In this document: positions 25,141 to 32,996 of the stretch, piece after piece
How the letters are laid out: each line of letters begins with the position of its first letter
Numbering within the stretch: the stretch's first letter is position 1
Assembly: GCA_031253835.1 (NCBI GenBank)
Contig: JAIRVP010000032.1
Span: 62,001 to 126,000 of the forward strand
Origin: Burkholderia sp.
GTDB taxonomy: Bacteria > Pseudomonadota > Gammaproteobacteria > Burkholderiales > Burkholderiaceae
Direction of reading: 5' to 3'
Length of the DNA stretch: 64,000 bases
Translations under genes and position numbers: made by a program
The notes under the pieces: model-generated
What the model was told of the DNA's origin: nothing
Databases searched by the model: none
Seen by the model: the letters and a program-made list of their open reading frames with translations, nothing else

Positions 25141-26085
25141 CTACTTGAACAGCGCGCGATATTTGTCGACGTTCGCCTTGGTCACGATCGTGGCCGGCAC
25201 GGAGATCTGCTTCTCGACCGGCTTGCCCGCCATCAACCTGACGGCCGCATCGACCGCCGCCCGGCCTTCGCCGGCGGGATCCTGCTCGACGACCGCCAGC
25301 ACGCCGCCCTGATCGATGCCCTTGATCGCCTGCGCACTCAAATCCCAGCCAATCACCTTGATGCGCTGGCCCGCGTCTTGCGCCGACACGGCCGCGATCG
25401 CCCCGATCAACGCCGGTTCGCCGGTCGCATAGATCAGTTGCAGATCGGGATTGCCGGAGATGAGGTTCTCACCGACCGTCTGGGCCTGGTCCTGCACGTT
25501 CTGCCCGTCGACCACCGACACGAGCCTGGCCCCCGAGACACCTGAAAGGCCGGCCTTGAAGCCGTCGAGCCGAACGTTCTGGACATAGGAGTTCAGCGCG
25601 GCGAGGGCGCCGATCCGGGCCTTGCCGCCCATCGACTTGTTGATATACGCGGCGGTGTACTTGCCGATATCCGCACCGACCTGCTTGTTGTCGACACCGA
25701 CCTGCACCGCGTTGTCACCATTCACGATCGCATCGATTGTCACGACCGGGATGCCGGCCTTCTTCGCTTCGGTGATGGCTGGCTTGATGCCGTTCACGTC
25801 GATCGCAGCAACGAGGATGGCGCCCACCTTCTGCTGGATGTACGTCTCGATCGCATTGTTCTGCGCCATCGGATCGTTGTTCGAGTTGAAGATCACGAGA
25901 TTGACGCCCGCCGCTTTTGCCGCCGCCTGCGCACCGGAATTCATCTGCGTGAAGAACAACGCCTGCTGGTTGATCTGTACCAGCGCGACCGTCTTCGGCG
26001 GCGCCGCGTCGGCGGCGCTCGCCGCCCCGAACAACGACGCGGCGAGCAAGGCAGCACCGGCGATGCGGCAATTCAGGAGCTTCAT
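25141..26085 (-). CDS. Sugar ABC transporter substrate-binding protein (RbsB-like)
   Basis: The 314-residue periplasmic protein has a signal peptide 'MKLLNCRIAGAALLAASLFGAASAADA' followed by a type I periplasmic binding fold. 'VALVQINQQALFFTQMNSGAQAAAKAAGVNLVIFNSNNDPMAQNNAIETYIQQKVGAILVAAID' is the ribose/galactose-binding family N-lobe. 'GENLISGNPDLQLIYATGEPALIGAIAAV' and 'VIGWDLSAQAIKGI' are the C-lobe equivalents. It is the first gene of the unit, 87 nt from the operator at 26172-26187. The ligand is unknown. Confidence 0.9.
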   Translation of the reverse strand: MKLLNCRIAGAALLAASLFGAASAADAAPPKTVALVQINQQALFFTQMNSGAQAAAKAAGVNLVIFNSNNDPMAQNNAIETYIQQKVGAILVAAIDVNGIKPAITEAKKAGIPVVTIDAIVNGDNAVQVGVDNKQVGADIGKYTAAYINKSMGGKARIGALAALNSYVQNVRLDGFKAGLSGVSGARLVSVVDGQNVQDQAQTVGENLISGNPDLQLIYATGEPALIGAIAAVSAQDAGQRIKVIGWDLSAQAIKGIDQGGVLAVVEQDPAGEGRAAVDAAVRLMAGKPVEKQISVPATIVTKANVDKYRALFK

Positions 26086-26171
26086 GTGTTTTCTCCGGGT
26101 AGCAGGCAGCGAGTGGGCGGAACTGCACCGCCCACCCGTCGATATCGAGAGATATCGTCGATAAACGTTAA

Positions 26172-26219
26172 TGTAAACCGGTTTACAAGAAAGATATGCT
26201 GCTGATTTTCCGGTGTCAA
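26172..26219 (-). promoter_or_regulatory. LacI-family operator copy 1 with sigma-70 promoter
   Basis: The perfect palindrome TGTAAACCGGTTTACA occupies 26172-26187. On the minus strand it follows a consensus -35 TTGACA (26219-26214), a 17-nt spacer and a -10 TATCTT (26196-26191). The operator covers the expected transcription start, so binding would block initiation of the transporter operon. The adjacent LacI-type gene (26295-27326) is the obvious repressor. Confidence 0.85.
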
Positions 26220-26294
26220 CGGAATGTCGTTCGGGGTATACGCTTACCTCGGAACGAGGCGTCGGTCAGCGTGGGGAAGGGGGGGCGAGCCGGC

Positions 26295-27326
26295 TCAGTT
26301 GCTTCGTGGTGCGCCGACCGACGAGCGTTCGATAAGGCTCACCGGCAACCGTTGGATCGACGAGCCGGTCACGCTGTCGGCGATGGAATCGGAGGAAATA
26401 ATGTCGATCAACGACGCGACGGCGGCACGGCCGAGTTCACGCGCGGATTGCCGCAGGGTCGAAATCGGTGGCATCAGGAGACTCGCGAACTCCATGTCGT
26501 CGAACCCGACGATCGAGATATAGTCCGGCACCTTGAGATCGCGGCTCCGCAGCGCTTCCAGCATGCCGACCGCGAGGTAGTCACTCGCCGCAAAGACCGC
26601 CGTCGGCGGCTCGCGCAGCGCCAACAGCTCGGCAACAGCCTCCTGCCCGAACGTCCGCTCATAGGTGCCGAACTTGACGAGCGTCTCGTCGTACGGCACG
26701 CCGGCTTCGGCCAGTGCCTTGCAATATCCTTCGTGACGCTCTCCGACCGTATAGAGGAAGCGCGGGCCGCTCACGTGCGCGATTCTTCGGTGCCCGGCGT
26801 CGAGCAGGTGCCGGGTGGCGAGATATCCGCCTTCGACGTTGTTCACGAAGACCTTCGGCACCTCCGTGCCCGGGACGTCTTCGTCCATCAGCACGATATT
26901 GCGATGGCCCTTGATCAGTTGCCTCAACTGGCCGTCATCCGGCCGGTTGGTGATCAGGATCAGACCGTCGAGATGGCGCGTGTCGAGCCAGCGCAAATAG
27001 AACGCCTCGCGCTCGACAAGGTTGCGCGTGATGCATAGAGACAGGCCGTAGCCGCGCTCGCGCAACGCCTCCTCGACTTCATCCGCGACTTCGGCGAAAA
27101 ACGGGTTCGCCACGTTGGGCATCGCGAGTCCGATGGTTTCGCTGGAGCCTTTGCTGAGCCGTCTCGCGAGGCTGTTCTGGCGAAAGTTCAGCGCGACGAT
27201 GGCATCGTCGACGCGTTTGGCCGTGTCCGGCGGGAGTGCAAGATTGCCGTTCAGATAGCGCGAAACCGTCGCTTTGGATACCTGCGCGAGGCTGGCTACA
27301 TCGCTGATGGTGGAAGTTTTCGGCAC
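26295..27326 (-). CDS. LacI family transcriptional repressor
   Basis: The 343-residue regulator has the LacI helix-turn-helix and hinge at residues 1-60: 'ISDVASLAQVSKATVSRYLNGNLALPPDTAKRVDDAIVALNFRQNSLARRLSKG'. The periplasmic-binding-protein-like effector domain follows ('IGLAMPNVANPFFAEVADEVEEALRERGYGLSLC', 'AVFAASDYLAVGMLEALRSRDLKVPDYISIVGFDDMEFASLLMPPISTLRQ'). It lies upstream of and in the same direction as the operon it most likely controls through operators at 26172-26187 and 22088-22103. No operator copy was found before its own start. Confidence 0.92.
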   Translation of the reverse strand: MPKTSTISDVASLAQVSKATVSRYLNGNLALPPDTAKRVDDAIVALNFRQNSLARRLSKGSSETIGLAMPNVANPFFAEVADEVEEALRERGYGLSLCITRNLVEREAFYLRWLDTRHLDGLILITNRPDDGQLRQLIKGHRNIVLMDEDVPGTEVPKVFVNNVEGGYLATRHLLDAGHRRIAHVSGPRFLYTVGERHEGYCKALAEAGVPYDETLVKFGTYERTFGQEAVAELLALREPPTAVFAASDYLAVGMLEALRSRDLKVPDYISIVGFDDMEFASLLMPPISTLRQSARELGRAAVASLIDIISSDSIADSVTGSSIQRLPVSLIERSSVGAPRSN

Positions 27327-27592
27327 GGATGCGTTCCCATGTTTTGACCGTATTCTATCGCGCCTGCCGAGGCCGATATCGAAGCCCCGGGCTGGTGAGG
27401 ATCGTCGGTTTTCGCCAGGACAACGGGATCGATGGCGACATGAGGATATGACTGCTGCAAGCTAAATTGGACAGGTTGGCGGATGAAGCTTTCCAGGACT
27501 CGAGGCCTGTGTATCCGAAAGTGTGCGCTGGATATTCGGCCCCGGCTCCAGAACAGGCGCAACGCTCCCGCGGGCTTCCGTTCCGCCCACCT

Positions 27593-27907
27593 TTACGCGT
27601 CTTTCAGCCAGGGCATTTCCACGGGCGACACGACCAGTTGCCGGAATTCGCGTTTCAGATCGAAGATGAACCCGACCAGGATCATGGAGTCGGCATAAGG
27701 GATCGGAAAGACATGCGGATTTTCCGGCGTACGCAGCGGGCGCTCGGGGCTGTCCGCCGTCGCCGCAGCGTTCTCGCGAACGCTTTCCAGCTCGTCGGCC
27801 ATGACCATGCCAGCGCCTTTCAGCACACGGCTGCGCAGGTCGCTGAAGGGCTCGATGCGTGCAGCATCTTCGTGGTATTCGGGCACTTCGTAAACGAACC
27901 AGGACAT
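27593..27907 (-). CDS. Hypothetical small protein
   Basis: 104 codons from ATG 27907 (GGGAG 6 nt upstream; an earlier ATG at 27925 has no site). The protein reads 'MSWFVYEVPEYHEDAARIEPFSDLRSRVLKGAGMVMADELESVRENAAATADSPERPLRTPENPHVFPIPYADSMILVGFIFDLKREFRQLVVSPVEMPWLKDA'-like text in short pieces. It is acidic and proline-rich with no signal peptide or membrane helix. I do not recognise the family. It sits alone between the LacI gene and a region with repeats that resemble insertion-sequence ends. Confidence 0.5.
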   Translation of the reverse strand: MSWFVYEVPEYHEDAARIEPFSDLRSRVLKGAGMVMADELESVRENAAATADSPERPLRTPENPHVFPIPYADSMILVGFIFDLKREFRQLVVSPVEMPWLKDA

Positions 27908-28717
27908 TTTCGTCTCCCATGACAAGGGGCGCTATTCTAACGCTGCGCGAAGCGTCACCGAAAATCGGCCAGGTTGTGCGATGGCCGCGGTCGCTGCGAG
28001 GCGGGCCGTCCAGCATGCCAGCAGTCGAAAACACGACATCTGTAAATAGCCAGAACACGACATTAGGATATGGCTGTCACAAAGCAAAAAATTGATCATC
28101 AGCATTATGTCAAATATGATGCCTGATGCTGTAGCGAGGCACTGAGCGAGTCGAGTCGAAGGCGGATTGCACGATTGCCACTACCGACTATCAGGTGGAG
28201 ACCAACACGGCCGCAAGATATCTCACCGACTCACATTTTAAATTCGTAACTGGGCTGATGTCTGTCAGGCGCTCCCTATGAATTCAATGGCATTGCCATC
28301 AGGAAATGAAAATATAGGCAGCATTGTCAATGCCGTCAGACGCGTCTGAAACATCAACAATCGCGACGAATATTTAATAAGGCAAGTTTCGTCGACCTCT
28401 TCAATTCTGCTTTCCACCGCCCCCACTCGCCCCACATCCTATCCGGCCTTGCCCAGAGCGACGCAACGCTCCACCACCCCATGCCATCGACGCGATGTCG
28501 CCCATACCTCCAACCCAGCCGACGAAATCATTTCAAATTCCTCACCAAATCACGATTTGATTAACCGGGTCGACATGAAAATTTAATCTCGCTGGAAATA
28601 TCTTGTAATTATAAAAACGACCCTCTAGCATGCCTCTGCTGTTCGCGACATGTCTTATATCGAAGTCTTCACTTGATTCATTCCTCGAACAAACCCATTC
28701 ATAATCTGGGGAATTAC
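27908..28717. other. Long AT-rich intergenic region with direct repeats; possible decayed mobile-element end
   Basis: No gene recognised over 810 bp. AACACGACAT occurs twice (28030-28039 and 28054-28063, 24 bp apart), an arrangement like the multiple end repeats of IS21-family elements. From about 28065 to 28700 the sequence is far richer in A+T than its neighbours. It must contain the promoter of the protease at 28718, but I could not pick a reliable -35/-10 pair. A short frame near 28175-28280 reads like protein but is not supported. Confidence 0.4.
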
Positions 28718-30415
28718 ATGAAGAAACTGTCTCGACTGCTGCCCGTCACCGCGATTACCGTCGCGAGTCTCAGCGCTTTTGCCCAGGCCGGCGACCCGTC
28801 GGCCGCGGTCGACAAGGCGCTGCAACTGATCCAGCAGAACCCGTCCGCCTTCAGCCTGGCTACCGGCGGCACAGCACGCACGTTGAAATTCGCGGGGCCG
28901 CAAGCGAACGCGCCGACGGACGGCGATCAGTTCCAGGTACGCGACGTGATCGTCGATCCCGACGGCACCGAGCACGTGCGCTTCGATCGCTTCTACGCGG
29001 GCCTGCCCGTGATAGGCGGCGACGTGGTCGTCCATTCGAGCAAGGGGCAGTTGAAGCAAGCGAGCCTGACCCAGCTCGCACCGATCAATCTCGCCGCCAC
29101 GATCGGCAAGGTCGGAAGCCGCTCGGTGGTACGCAACGCACCCGACGTCGGCGCGGTCAAGGCCAGACGCATCGCGGCCGCGCGTTTCGACTCGGACGTC
29201 CGCCGCGTCGATGACGCGGAGCTCGTCGTGTTCGCACGCGATGCCGCACCGGTTCTGGCCTACGCGGTGCGCGTATTCGGCAAGGCGACCGATGCGCACG
29301 GCGATGCGGTGCTGTACTACGTCGACGCGCGCACCGGCACCGTGCTCGATGCGCAAGACCTGATCAAGACCGCCGCCGCGACCGGCACCGGCCGCTCGCT
29401 GTACTACGGCAACCTGACGCTCACCACGGACCAGACCGGCACGAACGCATACCGGATGCTCGATCCGAGCCGCGGCAGCGGCTCGGTCTACGACGGCCGT
29501 GGCCTGAGCTCGGACGATGTCGAGCAAGCGACCGACCTGCCGATCTTCACGAGCAGCACGAACGTGTGGGGCAACAACACGACAACCGACCGGCAGACTG
29601 TCGCCGCCGATATCGACTATGGTCTGGCATTGACTTGGGACTACTACAAGACCACGCACAACCGAAACGGCATCTTCAACGACGGCCGCGGCGTGAAGAG
29701 TTACGCTCACGTGGTGTTCAACACCGGCAGCGGCACGACCGGCGCGAACGCGGCATGGCTGTCGTCGCACGTGATGGTGTATGGCGACGGCGATCCGGGC
29801 ACCCGCCTGCCGAAACCGGTCGTTTCGGTCGATGTCGCCGGGCACGAGATGAGCCACGGCGTGACCGAGGCCACCGCCAACCTGAACTATTCGGGTGACG
29901 CGGGCGGCCTGAACGAATCGACGTCCGACATTTTCGGCACGCTCGTGAAGTACTACGCGAACAACCCGAACGATCCCGGCAACTACGTGATCGGCGCGCG
30001 CGTGGTGAGCGGCGGCCTGCGCAAGATGTACAAGCAGGATCTCGACGGGCGGTCGTTCAGCTGTTACCCGTCCGGCGGCTTCTCGTGGTCGAATCCGCGC
30101 CACGATCCGCACTTCACGTCGGGTGTCGGCAACCGCTTCTTCTACCTGTTGTCGGAAGGCCCGGCGGTGCCGTCGACCGACACCGGGCTGTCGAGGACGC
30201 AACTTGTCTGCAATGGCGACACGACCTTCAGCGGCCTGGGCCGCGAGAAGGCCGGCAAGATCTGGTACCGGACGCTGACCGTGTACCTGAACGCCAACTC
30301 GAGCTACCCGAATGCGCGACGCGCGGCGATCCAGGCGGCAAACGACCTGTACGGCGCGAATTCGGCCGAAAGCGCAACGGTCGCACGTGCCTGGAGTGCG
30401 GTCGGGGTGAATTGA
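28718..30415 (+). CDS. M4 family (thermolysin-like) secreted zinc metalloprotease, ZmpA/ZmpB type
   Basis: 565 residues, a prepro-protease. The signal peptide 'MKKLSRLLPVTAITVASLSAFAQAG' is followed by a FTP/PepSY propeptide up to about residue 205, then the mature M4 domain. The zinc site is 'DVAGHEMSHGVTE' (HExxH, about 376-380), with the third ligand in 'GGLNESTSDIFG' (Glu about 400); the catalytic His lies further on in 'NPRHDPHFTSGVGNRFFYLLSEG'. Length and layout match the extracellular virulence proteases ZmpA and ZmpB of the B. cepacia complex, whose mature forms are about 35 kDa; I cannot tell which. ATG 28718 begins the signal peptide. Type II secretion is expected. Confidence 0.9.
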   Translation: MKKLSRLLPVTAITVASLSAFAQAGDPSAAVDKALQLIQQNPSAFSLATGGTARTLKFAGPQANAPTDGDQFQVRDVIVDPDGTEHVRFDRFYAGLPVIGGDVVVHSSKGQLKQASLTQLAPINLAATIGKVGSRSVVRNAPDVGAVKARRIAAARFDSDVRRVDDAELVVFARDAAPVLAYAVRVFGKATDAHGDAVLYYVDARTGTVLDAQDLIKTAAATGTGRSLYYGNLTLTTDQTGTNAYRMLDPSRGSGSVYDGRGLSSDDVEQATDLPIFTSSTNVWGNNTTTDRQTVAADIDYGLALTWDYYKTTHNRNGIFNDGRGVKSYAHVVFNTGSGTTGANAAWLSSHVMVYGDGDPGTRLPKPVVSVDVAGHEMSHGVTEATANLNYSGDAGGLNESTSDIFGTLVKYYANNPNDPGNYVIGARVVSGGLRKMYKQDLDGRSFSCYPSGGFSWSNPRHDPHFTSGVGNRFFYLLSEGPAVPSTDTGLSRTQLVCNGDTTFSGLGREKAGKIWYRTLTVYLNANSSYPNARRAAIQAANDLYGANSAESATVARAWSAVGVN

Positions 30416-30537
30416 TCGCGCGTGTGCGAGCCTGTCGAACGCCCGGAGATCGCATAGCAGTACTTCAGTACTTCGCTTCGGAGGCAAGCGACCCGAACGA
30501 GGTCACGCGACACTCAAGCGAATGACGGGTCTGTGTC

Positions 30538-30570
30538 GATCAACCGCCTGCGATTTTCAGGCGGTTGATC
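30538..30570. terminator. Perfect 13-bp inverted repeat after the protease gene
   Basis: GATCAACCGCCTG (30538-30550) pairs with CAGGCGGTTGATC (30558-30570) around a 7-nt loop. It lies 123 nt after the protease stop and before the minus-strand PfpI remnant. There is no U-run on the plus strand, but it is the strongest stem in the region. Confidence 0.65.
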
Positions 30571-30640
30571 GGCAGACATGGCCTTCTCGCTGCAGGATTG
30601 CGGATTCGCGCAAGCGACACCGCCGGGCGATCGGCCTCGA

Positions 30641-30974
30641 TTATCCAAGCGCCCTTGCCGCCTGCTCCACGGCATCGTAGCGGTCCATCCTCATGCGCCC
30701 CAGTTGCGCCGTCACCGCCTGCAGGATATCGTGCGCGGCGCGCTCCGGCCGCCCGCTGTCGAACGCCGGCACCAGATCGCGCCACGACCGATGACACGCG
30801 CCGCTTGCCGCGCAGCAACCCTGCCGCGCCCGACAGCAGCGATCCCGGGCACACCGACGTGACATCGCGCGCGCCCGCTGCCAGCCGGCGCAGCTCGCGC
30901 ACGTATTCCGCATCGCCCATCGCCTCGATCACGCCGAGGCCACCGGGCACGCACCGCTGAAGCGCGGTTCGCAT
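30641..30974 (-). pseudogene. DJ-1/PfpI (GATase1-like) family pseudogene, internally deleted and frameshifted
   Basis: Two minus-strand frames carry pieces of one protein. Starting near 30974, 'DAEYVRELRRLAAGARDVTSVCPGSLLSGAAGLLRGKR' resembles the DJ-1/PfpI nucleophile elbow, where intact members read roughly TSVCTGSLVLGAAGLL, with the Cys kept. In another frame, 'FDSGRPERAAHDILQAVTAQLGRM' down to the stop at 30641 is the usual C-terminus. The roughly 60-70 residues normally between them are missing and the frame changes, so no functional protein can be made. The remnant abuts the stop of the amine-oxidase-like gene starting upstream. Confidence 0.65.
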
Positions 30975-32335
30975 CACTTTTTCAGCGCCTTCTCTTCCCA
31001 CCAGTCCCACGACTTCAGCGCCCGACGCGCGACCCTGCCGCCGAGATACGAGAGTGTGTCGCTCGTCATCGACAGCGACTTTCGGTTCACGATCCAGAAG
31101 TCCGTCAGTTCGGATTGCTTCCCCGCCAGCAGATCGGCGATGGTCCGGCCGTTCAGGTGCGTCAACGCGACGCCGTGACCGAAGCATCCGCCCGAGTAGA
31201 TGATGCGTTCGTCGTCGATGAAGCTGATTTCGGGCGCCATGTCCATCGTGACCGAGACAGGGCCGCCCCATCGATAGTCGATGCGCGTGTGCTTCAGTTG
31301 CGGGTAGATCCATTTGAGGTGATCTTCGCAATGCTGCCAGGCCACCGGTGCGGACACCTCTTCCGACGCCGCTGTCCGGTACGTGATCGCGTCACCGCCG
31401 CCCATGACGATCCGGCCGTCTGCGGTCGGCCTGAAGTAGTGCAGCATCTGCCGGTTGTCGCCGAAGGACTGCCTGCCATTCCAGCCGATGCTGTCCCATT
31501 GCGCGGCGCTCAACGGTTCGGTGACGACCTGATAGGTCCACAGCGGATACTGGCGCGAGCGCAGCCGTTCCGGGCCGGGAACCTCGCGCGAGTAGGCGTT
31601 GGTCGCGACGACCAGCTTGTCCGCCGTGATCTTGCCGTGCGGTGTCGTAACCAGGATCGCGGATGATGTCCTTTCCATGTTCGTGACCTGGGTCGTCTCG
31701 TACACGGACACACCGGCGGATTCCGCGAGGGATTTGAGCGCCCGCACCTGCTTGCAGGGATTGAGGTATCCCGTCTCGGACTCGTAGATGCCGCCCGCAA
31801 AGCGTTCCGAATGGAAGTCCTGCTGAAACTGCTCCGCGCTCCGCCACACCATGTCCTCGTCGATGCCCAGCTTCTGAAACAACGCGTAGGTCTTCTGCAT
31901 CCGGCCCAGTTGCTGCTTCGTATACGTGGCTCGCACCAGCCCGCTGTGCCGGTACTCCGACTGAAAGTCGTTTTCCTCGATCAGGCGCCGGGTATGGGCT
32001 ACCGCGAGCTTCAGATAGCGATGGGCGTCGATCATCTTCTGCTTGCCCCAGCGCAGCAGGACCATCTCGGGTTCGAGGCCGAACATCTTCGTGCTGAACC
32101 CGGCATTGCGGCCGCTGGAACCGAAGCCGACGATGGCGGCCTCGAGCACGACGACGCGTGCATTGGGGTGATCTTTCTTGAACTGCCATGCGGTGTTCAG
32201 CCCCGTGAAACCCCCGCCGATGATCGCTACGTCAACCTTGAGATCTTCCGTCAATGGTGGATTCGGCGAGTACTCGCCATAGGCATGCTGCCAGAACGAT
32301 CTGCTTTGCAGCATCGATGCTTGATCAAATGACAT
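30974..32335 (-). CDS. FAD-dependent amine oxidoreductase, DAO/PuuB (gamma-glutamylputrescine oxidase)-like
   Basis: The 453-residue flavoprotein has the dinucleotide-binding motif 'VDVAIIGGGFTGLNTAWQFKKDHPNARVVVLEA' (about 33-65), then 'GFGSSGRNAGFSTKMFGLEPE', which is the PuuB/OrdL-type active-site region, and C-terminal 'YSGGCFGHGVALTHLNGRTIADLLAG'. PuuB oxidises gamma-glutamylated amines to an aldehyde and H2O2. I took ATG 32335 (MSFDQASML); an upstream extension has no ribosome site. It is last in the operon with a coniferyl-aldehyde-type dehydrogenase, a natural partner that would oxidise the aldehyde product. Confidence 0.85.
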   Translation of the reverse strand: MSFDQASMLQSRSFWQHAYGEYSPNPPLTEDLKVDVAIIGGGFTGLNTAWQFKKDHPNARVVVLEAAIVGFGSSGRNAGFSTKMFGLEPEMVLLRWGKQKMIDAHRYLKLAVAHTRRLIEENDFQSEYRHSGLVRATYTKQQLGRMQKTYALFQKLGIDEDMVWRSAEQFQQDFHSERFAGGIYESETGYLNPCKQVRALKSLAESAGVSVYETTQVTNMERTSSAILVTTPHGKITADKLVVATNAYSREVPGPERLRSRQYPLWTYQVVTEPLSAAQWDSIGWNGRQSFGDNRQMLHYFRPTADGRIVMGGGDAITYRTAASEEVSAPVAWQHCEDHLKWIYPQLKHTRIDYRWGGPVSVTMDMAPEISFIDDERIIYSGGCFGHGVALTHLNGRTIADLLAGKQSELTDFWIVNRKSLSMTSDTLSYLGGRVARRALKSWDWWEEKALKK

Positions 32336-32390
32336 AGTGATGTGTTCGCTTGACGGGACCAGATTCCGGAGCAGCCCAGGTTGCCTCGAA

Positions 32391-32996
32391 TTACTTCGCT
32401 TGCGTCCATGCTCTTTCAAGCATGAACTTTCCGTCGTACTTGTTGAAAAACGAATCGATCTTTCGTGCCAAAGCGGCATCCTGCCCGTCAAGCGACAGCC
32501 GCATCATCTCGATCTGCAGATCCTCCTGATCGACCATGTAATCCAGAAAATCCCTGGAATCCGATGGGCCGATATTTCTGAGCCTGCGCAATTCCTCGCA
32601 ATAGACGACCGTTTTCGAGTAAACAAGCTTCAGGAACGGTCCCAGAAGACATTTCGGAACCGAGCCAAGCATCCACGCCTTGATCAGCGTGCCGGCCTTG
32701 GGCGTCACGTCGAGCCCCCATCGCGCTGCTGCTTGCCGATAAATCGGAACATTGAATTCTTCCAGCTTCAGGTAAGCCGCCCAAAGTGGCTGCCGCGGGT
32801 CTCCGTCAAGTCGATTCGCAAGGCGGCCGATGGCACGAATCGCAAATGCCCGGTTCTGGATTTCGCCTTTGAATCCTTTGGCAAAAGTACTGGCAATCAT
32901 GGAAATATCCGCCTCACATAACGCATGCCTGGCTCGAATCAATTTATCCAGGCAGTATTTTTTTGATTCCCCAATCGAAAATCTGCGACGTGACAT
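32391..32996 (-). CDS. Unknown helical protein in the amine-catabolism operon (possible ferritin-like fold)
   Basis: The 201-residue protein reads 'KKYCLDKLIRARHALCEADISMIASTFAKGF' at its N-terminus, 'PLWAAYLKLEEFNVPIYRQAAARWG' in the middle and 'DYMVDQEDLQIEMMRLSLDGQD' near the C-terminus. The latter two helices have E-rich spacing reminiscent of ferritin-like diiron proteins, but His ligands are not obvious, so the fold is only a suggestion. It starts at ATG 32996 in a TGATG junction with the aldehyde dehydrogenase, so tight translational coupling is expected. G+C is lower than in its neighbours. I do not recognise the family. Confidence 0.6.
   Translation of the reverse strand: MSRRRFSIGESKKYCLDKLIRARHALCEADISMIASTFAKGFKGEIQNRAFAIRAIGRLANRLDGDPRQPLWAAYLKLEEFNVPIYRQAAARWGLDVTPKAGTLIKAWMLGSVPKCLLGPFLKLVYSKTVVYCEELRRLRNIGPSDSRDFLDYMVDQEDLQIEMMRLSLDGQDAALARKIDSFFNKYDGKFMLERAWTQAK

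Noticed and set aside
27296..27562. Minus-strand frame between the LacI gene and the hypothetical protein
   Set aside because: Overlaps the LacI start and has no ribosome site; composition does not suggest coding.
28175..28280. Short plus-strand frame reading DYQVETNTAARYLTDSHFKFVTG
   Set aside because: Protein-like but too short and without neighbours; could be a Fic or mobile-element remnant, yet nothing confirms it.
28655..30487. 610-codon minus-strand frame opposite the metalloprotease
   Set aside because: No domain pattern; the plus strand carries the signal peptide and HExxH motif.
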